Source of the DNA: Dermacentor variabilis
Lineage: Eukaryota; Arthropoda; Arachnida; Ixodida; Ixodidae
Direction: 5' to 3'
DNA length: 64,000 nt
Assembly (NCBI RefSeq): GCF_050947875.1
Contig: NC_134572.1
Location: 116,309,709 to 116,373,708, forward strand
Shown piece by piece: positions 35,901-48,623 of the stretch (position 1 is the stretch's first letter; every line of letters begins with the position of its first letter). The notes under the pieces were generated by a model that saw only the letters and a list, made by a program, of their open reading frames with translations, made no database searches and had not been told where the DNA came from. Made by a program: the position numbers and the translations under genes.

Positions 35901-38900
35901 GCCCACAACAGCTTACGCTGTAATAATTTCAGAGGCCCTTCTTTCATACAGTGTCATGTTTCCTTGCCGCCAGAGAAGGTTGCGGCATCTTGTCCACGAG
36001 CTGAAGCGCACTGTGTAAGAAGAGTTCGTTTTGCAAAATCCACAAGCGAGTGTCGGAACACCTGACGCGCCGTGTCTTTAATAATGTTGACCTTGGACGC
36101 ATGTTATGCCGTTTTAAACGGAAGATCCTGTGCCTAGGTTCATTCCTGTAACTGCTTCAAGCGGCCGGACCTTGGTAGTACGTTAACGGCGGCCATTCAT
36201 GAAGGGCTGTCAGCAGCCTGTCGGAATGGATGTACTAGAGATGCCGCATGATGAGCCACGCAGCAATTTCGACTTGTTTGGATCAGTGAACTGCGTGGGT
36301 TTATTTATTTAAGCTGTGATGGCGTTCCATAGGAAAAACCGGCAAAAGTGCTCTGCTGTGGCTCTTTGGTTGTCCGGTGATCGCTGTGATATTCGTCGTC
36401 CGGCAAGGGGGCTTGAATGGCCGGTTTTCGACATGCGCGGGACGTATAGATGTGATTCACGTCGTTGTAAAGGTCGCCAGGCTCGTGTGATTGTACTGCA
36501 AAGTTTAGTAGTTCCTCCTTGTTAAGATATTACAAAAAAGGGTACTTTGTTAAACGTCAGTGTGGCCAGGTATCCACCATGCATGTACGCGCTACCTTTC
36601 TTTATGTCGTGCTCCACAGCACTACAAGAGTTTACGATATAATATATTCCAGGACTTTCGGGTGCAATGAAGGGAGTTATACAGAACATTTAATCTGGTC
36701 TTACAAGCGCTTCACTCCTGAAAGAAGGATGCTTCTGTACAACATAACAAGAAGTGGATTTCCTTGCGAACGTGTCCAACGGTTAGCCTTCCCGGACGGA
36801 CCGCGAACAGTGCGCATATTTCTGCGAGAGGCAGAACTGACGGACATATGGTGACATATATGGCGCCGAAATAGACGCTCTGGCGGAGCAATTGCTGGCC
36901 GGGTCTACCATACTAACCGCGGCTGTAGCAACATCACCACCCCCACCACCACCACGCAGGTGGAACGATTATCTAATCATTGTATTTGCTCATAATCTTT
37001 AACAGTGGTCGTTCGGTTCACTGAGAACTACAACTACTGTCAGCCTAAGCGGTAGCCATGTTGTAGTGAAACTCGCTGTGAGATCGATATATATTGACTG
37101 CTCATTACCATACTAGCGATATCGGCTTGATCGGAAGGAAACAGACAATTAATGGGCTACTGTTCGCGTTGCGACATGTGCCTGACAAATGCTTTGCTCC
37201 TGAACGATTCCGAAACAAAATCGGACGATAATTAGCCCGGAATTCCGACACAGTCACGACCTGCACATAATGGTTTGCCCTGGGGTGAATAGCTGTCAAT
37301 GTGAGCGCTCTATATTATGAAATTCTGGCACACGTTTCTGCATCGCGCCACCGATCGTGCCAATAATACTAATTAGGCGCGAAACTAAGGTCACGTTCCC
37401 GCGACATATGTGCAAGGAATCAAGTGGAGCGAGTCAAATTACCAAGAGAAGGCCTTGCGAGATTTCACGGGCGTTGCAGAGAGGTCTGCTACAAGGTAAG
37501 CTCAGAAATCGTGGGTGAGAGGCAGTGAGAGAAAGAAGAAAAAATAAATACAGAATGCTGTTTACCAATGCCAAAGGCTTGTGGTCACTGACCAAGTCAA
37601 AAGTTGACTTACATATGGGAACCGATACGGGGGTGCCTTGCTCTAAATTTCCTAAGATCTGTTTGTTTTCGAGCATTCTACTTGACCAGAGGAGTGTTGG
37701 TAGAATTATTGACCACGTGAACTACGGAATCTTGGTGCGTCCTGCATAATAAGAGTGGCTGTGGGCGTGGAATCTCTTCGGGGGAGTAAATTGCTCAACG
37801 AATATTTTCTTACAGATCACTGATATGATCTCGACCGGGTGATGTGGGCCTTCACCGCAAGAATAAGCAAGCGACGACGAAGCCGGTAATGGAGATCATG
37901 AAAAAACTAGAAAATATTGTATTCACTTCATTGGTACATGGATGTGACTCTTATCTGAGTCTCGAGCGGTTCTGATTAACGCGGGGGCTAGGACGGCCTT
38001 AAACAACCCGTTGCGATCTGGTGGTCGTCGCTGTCTTCTTCGGGAGCCTGTTGAAGTACTAGTGCTTTCGTCGAGTTCTGTCGTCGACTGCCTCCCGCCC
38101 TTCATTTTTCCTTCCTCCTTCCCTTTGTGTCAGCTCAGGGAACAAAAGGGTTGGCGCCGTTTCGGAGAAGAGGATAATTATGTTGACATGGGGACGCCCG
38201 CTTGAACGTTTCTCACCGGTGACAGGTTGATGTCCAGGCTTACCGTAACAGCCTTCTCTGGGACGAGGTAAATCATCATATTATGGGAGCGTACGCATGA
38301 ATGTCTCTTACACCCGACAGGTCGATCATAACATCATCAAGTTGTTTTTGACGACGAGCAAAGTGTTGTGTAATGACAGACAGTATGCAAAAATTGACTA
38401 GAAAATAAAGCCTGTTATGAACTCGGAAAGCCCAAAGGCATCGTTACCTCCATTATGATGCGTCTATAGCTTCCCAGATGCTTGTTTCAGGAGCTTCGTC
38501 GATACTGAGACGTGCAGCTGTGTCGAGAGAAAGCTGCGTTCAATGTAGCGCGACTCTACGCGCAAACTATCGGTAGGGTCCGTCCGCCTCAGTAGTTAGC
38601 GATTCGCGATTTTGCCTACGCCACAGCTAACAGGTGTGGTAGTGACGCCATTTGAAGCTTAGTTACTCAGAACAGCGTTGTGGTGCTTGAAGTAGGCTGA
38701 GGTACTATAACTTAGGGACACCGCGTTCCCGCTAACTTCAAAATCAACAGGGCAGGCCTGCAAGCAAGCAGACATTCTCGTCACATTCGCGTTTTCGGGA
38801 GTGCGTTGTTTTCAGTCGAAATAGCTCGCAGAAATGGCGTCACCGCTGCGAATACTAAAAGCTTGCCTCGACTATAGTCATTTTCTGCACTTACGCATTA

Positions 38901-39684
38901 GTTCGCGCAAGCGGAACCAGCACGACACCGCTACGTTATAGAGCTCCCAACCATGCCATATTGCAAATTTTGGCTGTACACTGGAAGTTGCGGGCGCCAT
39001 TTATCACAACAAACACTTAACAAACAAACACTTAACAGGAACAAATAGAACAAGCACATTTTGTTGGTTCCTATAGTATTCGAACCCGAACCCCAGGGGT
39101 CGCGTTGCCATGGCTTTCATCGCACGGCCGGGACACCAACGCACAGGCTGCATTTTGTGGGGCATATTTATGCCATATAACACGAACCTGTCACATCTAT
39201 CTGTGTGTATGCACAAGCAGTGGTCGCAATACACAGCTTCACGAAGCTTTTCACAGATTCCTTAGTGCGGATACTGGTGTTGTGCCATTCATTTATTCTT
39301 TTCTTCTCTGCTGTTCATTCGTATTTCACTTTTTACCTAACCCCTCAGGCATTTCACTAGGCTCACACGCACAGTTTACATTGGAATCTTTCTCGCTCTC
39401 TCTCTGTCTTTATCTGCGCAGTGCTTTACCGTCGAGATTCGTTTAACTTTTCGCAATACTGCGCACTCACCTCCCAATCTCGATTCTCAATGCTGCATGT
39501 TGATGATCGCTTGGGCATTCCGGAGTGGTGTGGAGGAGGGGGGAGGGAGGGGGGTTAGCTGCCTTGCACCTCAATGTTGCAGTAGCGATGGAGAACACGC
39601 ATGACGATTGCCCGTGGCATTGGTTCGCCGGTTATGGCAAAGAATGCCAGAAGTGTCTTGATTTAAATTCCACTTTAGTGACAC
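35901..39684. other. Unassigned DNA
   Basis: The 111-codon frame at 36519-36854 has balanced composition but no recognised domain. A B-box-like minus-strand motif (GGGTTCGAATAC) lies near 39080. Nothing else is seen. Confidence 0.35.
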
Positions 39685-39922
39685 ATAAATTCTGGCGTTT
39701 TACGTTTGACAACCACGATCTGACTATGAGGCACGCCTTAGCCGTGGGCTCCAGGTTAATTATGACCAGCTTGGGTTCTGTCACGTGCACCCATGCAATG
39801 AACGGTACAAGAGCGTTTGTGCATTGCGCCTCCATCGAAATGTGGCTGCCGCTGCCGGTATCGAACCCGCTACCTCGAGTTCAGCAGCGCAACGCCACAG
39901 CCATTGGGCTACAGCGGCGGGT
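39685..39922 (-). mobile_element. Ruka SINE, old diverged copy
   Basis: Minus-strand copy with head ACCCGCCGCTGTAGCCCAAT and B box GGGTTCGATACC at the right end, and the AACCACGATCTGACTATGAG block at the left. It differs from the other copies at many positions and no target-site duplication is visible, so it is older. Confidence 0.85.
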
Positions 39923-40543
39923 GAGATTCCTCTTTGACTACGCTATGGATTAGACTAGCACTGACTTCCACTGGCTTCCATTGATAAACCCTCGACCGCG
40001 TACTCCATTTCGAAACTGCTCATCATATTAGCAGTAGCGTCCATGTGCCTAAGAGGGCAAAGCAGCCCGGCGCGACATCGTGCATGTCCGGGCAACGTGA
40101 AAAGTTGGCGAAAAACAACAACATCAACAACAAAAGCAAAATCGCACCTCTACCGGGACGTCGTTGTTATTACTTCGCGAACCTGACCCTCGAAGGATGA
40201 GCGGTTGGTGGCTCCCCGCATGAAAAACGCGTCGGTGCCGTTGTGAAAGAACCGCCCGCACCGGCGGCATTATTAGAAGCGCGTCGGGGTCGTGAAAACC
40301 GTGCGGCATCGCCGCTTGTCCGATCGTGGCGTTACGCAAGGAACGCGGCGCGGGGAGCTCTTAAGCGAGAACGTTGGACAAGCTCGGCAGGGAATCGGCC
40401 GCGCACACGCACGCACGGCGATGCGTTCGAGCAAAGCGGAGGACCGTGACGCCGTATACAGAACGCCTTTCCTCGGTTGCGTGCGGAGCCCGTTTTTTTG
40501 CCGTTATACAAACCCGCGCTTGCCCGCTCCAAGGCCGGTCACT
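39923..40543. other. CpG-rich DNA without a resolved gene
   Basis: Overlapping Arg/Ala-rich frames on both strands reflect composition. No promoter or exon could be fixed. Confidence 0.3.

Positions 40544-40575
<32 letters not shown>
40544..40575. repeat. (TC)n microsatellite
   Basis: About 32 bp of TC units with one TG interruption. Confidence 0.9.
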
Positions 40576-42443
40576 ATTCCTTTCAGTTGGAAGCTAATGC
40601 CTTCCTCCGCCAAAAGCCAGAGGCCGGATTGAAAACTCTTCCTGCTTCTTTTGGAGCACGACCCAACAACAGAGCCATTTTGCACCGCCTCTCAAGTTCG
40701 CCCTGGGAAGGTGGGGGGACACTTTCGCGTTCTTCCTTTTCGCCGGGCGGCTTGATTTGTTTTCACCCAGTCCCGCGCGGCGCTCCAGACGCTATAACAT
40801 GCCCACACTTCGCAGGCAAAAGTTTACAAAGTAAAATGTGTACCATCATCGCAAGCTCCCTCTCTCTGCCACAGGGGAGCGGCGTGCTGAGCCCACGACG
40901 TTTCTTCAGGGGGTGCACGCCGGGCTGAGCGTGTGCGTGAAAAGGACGCCGGCAGCCCCTGCATTCTCTCTTATCGCCGGACCGAGGCGTGGGAGTCTTC
41001 TTCCGTTGCGTGTCCCTGACCTCACCCCCTTGTCGGAGAATTGAAAGCGGGCACGCTTCCTTTCGCGAGTCATGTGGGAGGACGAAGACGAAACTCGGCG
41101 ACAAGCTACGAGAAAGTGCCTCAAAAAGAAAAAAGGAAAACGTCTTATTTCTTCGCGTGTGCATCAGTTTGATGCCCCTGCACGTCTTGGCTGTGAATCA
41201 TTGCGCTTGCGTGAGCGACCGTGCGCTATTGGGTTTTTTTTTTTTTTTTAGTAAATAGAGCCCAGTCGGTCAAGTTCCGTTATGCTGTGGTGTGTGCCTT
41301 CCCTACATTTAAATGAATTTTCTCGAGGTATCACACACACTGATGGAGTAAGTCTACTATCTATTCGCACCCAGTTGAAGTGAACGTACTCATTCGGAAG
41401 GTGCGGGTACTTCTCAAGAATGCCGTAAAAGAATTGCGGCACAGCCAATGCCCCGTTTACTTAGGCAAAGCTTCTGTAGATCGCTTCACTTCAAAGCTGC
41501 GCAAAACAGGCACGTGATGCGTGCATATATATTTTACTTCTAACTTTTGCAATTGTTTGCACATTCTGATTAAATGCAAGCAAGTCCACATCGCCTCGTA
41601 ATATGCGACGTGAATACAGCGATGACTTGCAGGCTAATGCAATGTTTTGCGAGCGGTGCGGGGAGCATTGCGAGCAGAGGTTTCTGTACGAAAAAGTATG
41701 GAACGTAGCAATGCAACGCTTGACCACTTATGACGAACACGCGATCAATCATCCCCAGTACTTGGTCCGCACAACCCACGCGACCGCGGATGCCTCCTGT
41801 TAAGTCTATCTATCGAGTTGACCTATACGCCGTTTGTCCTGTGATGATCAACAGTGGTCGAACAAGAGATTGCTCTGGACATATATTGTTCGACTATGTG
41901 TATGTTCCTCTTCTGGGGCCGTGTGACGTAAAACTATTCCATTTTTATTTTATTCCAATATTCGGACGTCAAACTAGCGTAACGGCGGACTCAAGCTTCG
42001 GGCGGGGACCGACAATGTTGTTTGAACAGCCCGATCAAAAGGTCTCCTCGTTCATTTGCTTTCAAAGCAAATAGCACTGCATACTTTGACAGATTTTTCT
42101 AATTGACTGACAGGAGGTGAGCAGCGTGCGGAATTGATGAGGGTTTCGAGTGGTCCAAGCTAGCGCAGTGAAAGTAGACAATCAGATGAGGAGTGTGGTA
42201 CGGGCGTCTGAGATTGGTCTTCTTCCACTTGCTTAGCTTGCGGCCGCTGGTCGAAAATCGTGGCGGTGTGCAATGGCAGGTTAAAAATGTCACTAAAACG
42301 GATCCTCACCGAAGAGTAGTAGGCAGGACGATGTCGTGAATGTACCGAAAACTCTTGACAACGTTATTTTGTCACTCAGAAATGTTTATTACTTACAGAA
42401 AAATCCCTTATTTCCGGCACCTCCGAGTAGACAGTGCCAGAGC
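40576..42443. other. Unassigned DNA
   Basis: GC-rich to about 41.1 kb, then AT-rich. No element or gene is recognised. Confidence 0.35.
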
Positions 42444-42455
42444 TATCGGTGGGCA

Positions 42456-42692
42456 CACCCGCCGTGGTTGCTCAGTGGCTATGGTGTTGGGCTGCTGAGC
42501 ACGAGGTCGCGGGATCGAATCCCGGCCACGGCGGCCGCATTTCGATAAGGGCGAAATGCGAAAACACCCGTGTGCTTAGATTTAGGTGCACGTTAAAGAA
42601 CCCCAGGTGGTCAAAATTTCCGGAGTCCTCCACTACGGCGTGCCTTATAATCAGAAAGTGGTTTTGGCACGTAAAACCCCAAATATTATTAT
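42456..42692 (+). mobile_element. Ruka SINE, young copy
   Basis: Full-length, with A box-like GTGGTTGCTCAGTGGC and B box GGGATCGAATCCCGG, ending in (ATT)n. It is flanked by a perfect 12-bp duplication, TATCGGTGGGCA, at 42444-42455 and 42693-42704. The body is nearly identical to the copy at 50046-50280, which implies recent activity. Confidence 0.95.
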
Positions 42693-42704
42693 TATCGGTG
42701 GGCA

Positions 42705-43552
42705 GCCACATTTTATTCATTTCGGAACGGGGCAGTATGCGGCTATTTCGAAAAAAAAATATCAGTTTTTTTTAGCATATTAATGCAGCTTTAGTGCGTA
42801 CATGTCACTTCGACATGGTGAGCTTTTGCAGTTCTGTGACGCCACGTCACAGACAGGCGAAGTGGGTGCAGCCTGAAGAGGTTTGACGAATACCAAAGGT
42901 CAATGGTGAAAAAAGCGTAGAATCGGGACCAATTATTTTTCTTCCGTTCTGCCTAATCGTGCATAGTCAGTGCGCAAACTTCAAAACAGATGGGGGAATT
43001 TTGCGGTTTTCGTGACGTCGCGTGACAAGGAGGCCACGCTAGGAGTGGCCCGAAAAAATTTCACCACTCGTGGAGGACGATATTTGCAGAAAGGAAATAG
43101 AAACATCTTGAAATAGTTTACACTATAGCGCCCCTGGGCACATTTGTAGACAGCCTACCTTCACAGACAAGAAGACAGCTTCGAGCCCGAGTAATGGAAC
43201 GCATCTGGAACGCTCTGAAAGACGTCTCGGCGACATGCCGGCCACTCGCATCGACAAGAAAATGATTACAAAAGCTCATATTATCACTGTATTGAACACT
43301 TTACGTCTGCGAACCTATTCAAAAACACACCGTCGCTTACATTAAGCACGTAAGGAAGTGCCTGCCTTTTCTTGTCAGCAGGCAACCTTCCCGTCTAGTT
43401 TCCAAGCCTTTTGCTCAGCCACCATTTTGTTTGGGCAGCAAATAGCCAGCATCGTTATTGACTGCGATTATAAATTATCGAGGCTGCCTGTTTTGGCCGT
43501 TTACGGCGAGTATTCGACCGTCGATAACATCAGGTCTCCGTCTTCCTGTCTC
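42705..43552. other. Unassigned DNA between two SINEs
   Basis: Nothing is recognised. Confidence 0.4.
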
Positions 43553-43564
43553 TACTCGGCGATA

Positions 43565-43804
43565 GACCCGCCGTGGTTGCTCAGTGGCTATGGTGTTGGG
43601 CTGCTAAGCACGAGGTCGCGGGATTGAATCCCGGCCACGGCGGCCGCATTTCGATGGGGGCGGAATGCGAAAACACCCGTGTATTTAGATTTAGGCGCAT
43701 GTTAAAGATCCCCAGATGGTCGAAATTTCCGGAGTCCTCCACTACGGCGTGCCTCATAATCAGAAAGTGGTTTTGGCACGTAAAAGCCTATAATTTAATT
43801 TATT
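43565..43804 (+). mobile_element. Ruka SINE
   Basis: Full-length, B box GGGATTGAATCCCGG, tail AATTTAATTTAT. A perfect 12-bp duplication, TACTCGGCGATA, lies at 43553-43564 and 43805-43816. Confidence 0.95.
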
Positions 43805-43816
43805 TACTCGGCGATA

Positions 43817-45423
43817 CGCCGAAGGGCGAACACTGCGCAAAAGGCAAAGAAGCTAAATTCAAAAGCTACACCGGAATGACTAACGTTGTATAGCATTATC
43901 GGGATTGCACTTTCTGCCGGATCAGCTCGCTTTACAAGCATCATTAAAGTTTTTTCGGGGACGCGTATCATGCACTGCAGTAAGGATCGACCGACAAGGT
44001 CACCTTGCCCCTTTAATTACACGCTCTCCGGGATCGGCCCAATTCACTATTACCAGAAGACTTGGCATAACACTTCAACGTCTCCAAGTCCGCGCTATGT
44101 TACTAGGTAATAAAGCTACAGTCAGGAAGGAAACCAGATACTGGAGGCGGGGCGCGTAGGCAGAAAAAGAAAAGAAATTCCTTCGCTTTAATATAGGATA
44201 GACATACTCCCGCGAAAGAAAGAGAAGGAACAGGAGTCCATGGTGCGTGTGTGCGTGTGTGCGTGCGTGCGTGCGTGCGTGTGTGCGTGCGTGCGTGTGT
44301 GTGTGTGGTGAAAAGAACATCTATTTCGCCTTCTTAGGTGGTGTACTGTCTGTTACACGATAACGGGCGACTTGGTCTTGGTCTGACCTGGTCGCGACAT
44401 GTCGGTGGCGGCGGCATGTTTTCCCGCCGGCAGGCCATTAAGGCTACCAGGCGCCTCCTTCGCAGGAACCTGATACTTCCGGGATCTTGCTTAAGCCCCA
44501 CATTGATGGAGTGCTGCAACGGGCTGTGTGACGAGTGAAAGGTACAAAGGAAAGGCCACCTCCTATCTTCCTTCGCACAGTTTAACACTTCAATAATTGT
44601 GACGAAGTTATTCTTCCCAGACTGACAGTGCAAGCCTTCCTCGAAACATCTTCGGGCGTTTGCAGGACAGCTCTACATCGTACTCAATAAAGATAAAAAA
44701 ATATTCGTAAGATCGTATGCGTAAAAGAAAAGGAGCCGAGACGCGATGCATATCTTGTGTTTCTGGCTCGAGTTCTCGCAATCGATAATATCGCATGTTC
44801 TCGATAATATAGAAATAAAAAAATAATAATGAAGAAATCGATAATATCGCATTTTCTTTCAATGCTTGCTGAAGGTGTTCACATCTCTCGAGTGCCTTAG
44901 CAAGCATTGCTAAGGGCTTCTCAAACAACAATGGAATCCCACGAATGCGCACGATTACCTATCGTTTCGAAAGATGCCGAATGACGCTGTGTTCGACGAA
45001 ATCTTTAGCAGGAAAGTAGTGTTCGAATAGAACACTACAGAACCAAACAGTGACGAGACAAACCAACAAGTATAGCAGGCAAAGGTAACGCTGGCAAATG
45101 TTGTATCAATGCAAGAGGAAGCAGCCAGCACGTGTAACTCGCTAGCCAAACTGTTTTTTCATAAGAGCGCCCGCACTTTTTGTAATTAAATAACGCCGGC
45201 GACTACAGTGCACAGCAACACTTTACTTCCTCTTCTTCTCTTACTCCTTTTCTTCGCTTCCCCTAGCCCAGGACAGCCAACCTGGTTCAATCCTGGCTAA
45301 CCCCCTTGCCTTTAATTCATCCTTTCCTGTTTTTCTCTCGTAATGAAAACTTCCCCCTATAAAACGAAATAGACTCGAGCAGATGAGGTTGTTGTTCAAT
45401 GTGCACCATTCTTTATAGACCCA
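43817..45423. other. Unassigned DNA with a GT/GC array
   Basis: A (GTGC/GTGT)n array lies at 44243-44308. Two short AATAATAATGAAGAAA-like tracts occur near 44820. No gene is recognised. A polypyrimidine/GCTAACCCCCTTGCCTT core resembling that at 5737 lies near 45296. Confidence 0.4.
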
Positions 45424-45577
45424 ATTAAATTGAATTATGGGGTTTTACGTGCCAGAACCATGATCTGATTATGAGGCACGCCGTAGTGGGGGACTCCGGA
45501 AATTTAGACCGCGTGGGGTTCTTTAACGTGTATCCGCATCTAAGCTACACGGATGTTTTCGCATTTCGCCCCCATCT
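45424..45577 (-). mobile_element. 5'-truncated Ruka SINE
   Basis: The minus-strand body runs from GATGGGGGCGAAATGCG through CACGTTAAAGAACCCC to GGTTCTGGCACGTAAAACCC and a tail. The tRNA-like head is absent. No clear duplication is seen beyond a short TAAAT on both sides. Confidence 0.85.
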
Positions 45578-45689
45578 AAATACTTCGTCGCCTGCACCAC
45601 GAAGAAGGAATCCCTAGAGGGCTTGCTACTTCTGTGATAGAAGTGAAAATATATCGCAAATCGCAAAACATCACAGAGGCAAAAGAAAG

Positions 45690-46480
45690 ACATTGGTTCG
45701 ACTCCCACCGGGGGCAAGTTGTTTTATAGCGCAACTCTTAGGCGCCTGTTCCTGCCTTGAGTGTCGGCATGCCTCAGCGTAGTACCTCGTAACCGACCGA
45801 ACGAGCACAGCGAAAGATGAAAGGGAACGCGGAGCGCAGCGGCAGATGAAAGAAGAGAGCGCGAGGAGGAAAGTGGAGGAGGAGCGGAGTGGAAACGGCC
45901 GGCGCGTGCGCCGAGTTGTCGGCGGCCACGGCACCCGCAGCTGCGGGGCGATCTCATATGCGCTTCCGAGGGGAGGCCAGTGTAGCGTGAGGTGGGAAGG
46001 GCTACGCTCGTCCACGGCGTCAGCTGCTGAGGTCAATCCGCGGTACCAGCGTGTGTCACGGGGATCACTGCTCCTGCAAGGGACGATGGCTAACGGCTAC
46101 GAGTAAGGCTCGATATGACGCCCCCTTGGCTGTTGTCGCCGCTGGCACTGGTGGCACCAGCTCCCCGTGACGAATGGCCGCCCTCGCCGTTGGTGGAACG
46201 AAAGCCTGAGAAGAAAAGCGTGGCGCCGAGCAAGACGGGCTGTGCGGTGACGATGGCTACAATATGGCACCAGAGTAGCGCGTGTCGTCTGTATGGAAAC
46301 AAAGTGCTGCACGAGCGGAGGTTTGTCTGTGGCGGCTACTGTGAATCGGGCCTACACGTCGCCCACGCGCTGCCTCTGGCGATATTCCGATTAGCGAGGC
46401 TGTCGTGCCACACTTCGCTTCGTTTACAATGTGCTCCACGAGACAGATTGCCCGCGCTAGCAACGATACTCACAGCGTTC
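45690..46480. repeat. Probable dispersed repeat, GC-rich
   Basis: Begins with a B-box-like GGTTCGACTCCCACCGG and GCGCAACTCTTAGGCGCCTG, then purine- and GC-rich DNA with many open frames. From memory the opening and the later ATGGAAACAAAGTGCTGCAC stretch recur in tick genomes; this was not checked here. The 198-codon plus-strand frame at 46115-46711 lies mostly within it and has no recognisable domain. Confidence 0.4.
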
Positions 46481-46718
46481 TCTTCCAGACATGCACCCAG
46501 TACTTATGTAATCGTAACACAATATGTTGAAACGCGAAGTGAAAACACGTATAGAGCTGCGTTCAAATTTCGAATTAGGGAGCATCGTAATCGCCGGAGA
46601 ATTTTTCAAGCGAAGCTTGTATTGGCTCACAAGTTTCGGTGGCGATGTAGTTACGCAAGGAAACCCAGTTTCTCCCAGAGCAGTGCAGCTGCGGGAAAGC
46701 GCACGCAATAGGGCGTCT

Positions 46719-46757
46719 TGATTGGTTGCACGTTCACCCCACGCGCGCAACCAATCA
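46719..46757. promoter_or_regulatory. Inverted pair of CCAAT boxes
   Basis: TGATTGGTTGC (46719-46729, read with its flanking T) and GCAACCAATCA (46747-46757) form a perfect 11-bp inverted repeat, each containing a CCAAT box (NF-Y motif). They lie about 100 bp upstream of the STPR-like reading frame and may be part of its promoter. Confidence 0.4.
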
Positions 46758-46852
46758 GAGCCGTTTCACTTTCGCCGGCGAGGAAATGGTTGAAAAGGCT
46801 CTTGCATGCGCTGCGCCGGATTCATTTCCGTTAGTTAAATCTTGGAAAACGA

Positions 46853-47060
46853 ATGGGACGGCCACGCGTTGTGCGTTCCCCCGAGGAACGGGCAGCCTTC
46901 GACGATCGGCGGCGAGAACTTGCCCGTGAAAGGGCTCGCCCTCGGCGCGCCGGTCAAACATAGAGCCGCCCGAGCCCAGGCAGTCAGACAGCATCGAGAA
47001 GATCCCAAGCTGAGGGAGCGGGAGGCTGAAACCATCCGGCACCGGAACCTGCGGGTGACT
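46853..47060 (+). pseudogene. STPR-like basic repeat protein, frameshifted
   Basis: The frame from ATG at 46853 reads MGRPRVVRSPEERAAFDDRR, then RELARERARPRRAGQT and a stop (46964-46966). The next frame continues in the same style as VKHRAARAQAVRQHREDPKL, then REREAETIRHRNLRVT to about 47060. The repeated units of R-rich blocks spaced by about 23 residues and the MGRPRVVR start resemble the STPR (one-score-and-three peptide repeat) proteins that are numerous in ticks, often in repeats; that comparison is from memory. One frameshift near 46950 breaks it. It could encode a DNA-binding protein of a mobile element. Confidence 0.5.
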
Positions 47061-47985
47061 TAACCATGACGAAGGCAAGGTGCACACAGGACAGGCTTGT
47101 GTTACCCCAATTTTGCGGTAGGGGAAGGGTCGGTAATTTTTTTCCTCCACTTCATTTTCCTCTTATTTCTCATTTGAACCCCTCAATTAAAATTATAAAG
47201 ATGCTTTCCTTGGCTTAATTATCTGTTCGCTTCCTATCATTGTGATAAGCCCAACAATTACACAACGCAAGAATGTCGCAAAAAGTTTCGCACAATATAT
47301 ATATGGTGCCTGTTTCGGCGAAGATGGTCACTTTATCAAGAATAAGGCATTCAAACCAACATTGTATTTGTAGCACCGGTGGTCATCGGAATCTGCGCCA
47401 CATTCGCCAGTAAAATTATCGATCAACAAAACACTCATTTTTTAGTCATTGATTTTATGGGGAACGTTGTGATTGCAGTATGGAAGTCATCTACTTCGTG
47501 AAGCGCGACATTTTGGCCAGCAAGTCCGTGCCTTACACCTCTGCAGAGAAATTAGCGCCAATTGAGAAAACTTAATAAAAACAGGCTGTAGCTTGGCCTA
47601 GTCTGCTACCCTGCACTGCCGAAAGGGAGTTACAGCGAAGAAGTCGTGGTGACGAAGAAAAAGAAGTGCGTGTACACGTCCGTGACGTTGCGGCCTCACT
47701 CAAGCCGTGTCTAGTCCAGTGTCTTGTAGAAAGGCTAGCACAGCGGTAATAGAGCTGTAATTGCGACCTGTAATAAGCTTATAAAAATTTTTTTGGGGTG
47801 TATTCGTAGATGCGAGAGGGAAATTCGCTAGCATTACGTCACACCTCTTGGAGGTCCCGAATGCATGATGTAAAACCGCGTTCACCGCATTGCAAAGTGT
47901 CGTTCAGGAGTTCCCTCGTCACACATCCTGCCTCTTTGAGGAGGGAAGTGAGCAGCTGACAGTGGTCCGGAACAGAGCACCGTCA
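47061..47985. other. Unassigned DNA
   Basis: AT-rich. TTTCTCATTTGAACCCCTCA near 47170 may be the 3' tail of the repeat carrying the STPR-like frame; inferred from position only. Confidence 0.35.
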
Positions 47986-48623
47986 GTAATACCCGTGTCA
48001 CACGGGCAACTCGGATCTCCTTCAAACTTCCTTCCCTTAAAAGACCGCAAGGGAGTTTCACCTCAAAGGAGTTAGCTCCGTGTCACACGGCCTGTAAGCG
48101 AGCTTTTTTAAAGCTGCCGCCAGGGACCCATTAGGCGCTGCTCACCTCGTACGCAGTCATGAAAGAAGCACGTTATATATTGCTAAAAAGTCACTCATTC
48201 CGCATGCGCGAGACGTGCGATCGCGTTGACCAAAACAACAAAAAATGGCGCAGTCAGGGCAAACGCAGCAGCCATTCCGAGAACGCCCGGCTCGAGAGTC
48301 GAATGTAGCTGCTCAACTAAAATATCTTTGTCAGTGCTCAAATACTATATTATATGCAATAAAAAGTTATAATTGCTGGTAAAAGTAAAATTAATAAAAA
48401 TGAGGGTGATTTCTTGACTCGAAATTCAAGCACGCTGGGAACAAGAGAGAACTACCTTCAGTCTGCAAGGGAGATCTTCCATCTCCTTTCGGTAGGAACT
48501 TCTTTAACCTTCCTTTGCTAAAGGACTGCCGTGTGACACGGCGCGCATCTCCCTCGAGATAAAGACGTCCTTGGTTGAAGGGAGTTAATAGGACTTTAGC
48601 CGCGTCCGTGTGACGGGGGTATA
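47986..48623. mobile_element. Non-autonomous DNA transposon with long imperfect TIRs
   Basis: Left end ATACCCGTGTCACACGGGCA and right-end complement ATACCCCCGTCACACGGACG. The palindrome CCGTGTSACACGG occurs four times: near 47992 and 48078 in the left arm, 48529 and 48605 in the right. Short AAAGGAGTT/AACTCCCTT-type blocks recur in inverted order over about 100 bp of each arm. Flanks are TAATA-like on both sides. The AT-rich middle (48120-48410) encodes nothing. Confidence 0.65.

Noticed and set aside
40374..40928. 184-codon plus-strand frame
   Set aside because: Runs through a TC microsatellite giving Ser-Leu repeats; composition-driven.
44338..44538. Peptide with LTWSRHV resembling LINE reverse transcriptase
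   Set aside because: Only seven residues match and the flanking frame shows no other RT motif.
46115..46711. 198-codon plus-strand frame
   Set aside because: Lies mostly in probable repeat DNA, no recognisable domain, no splice or promoter logic tied to its start.
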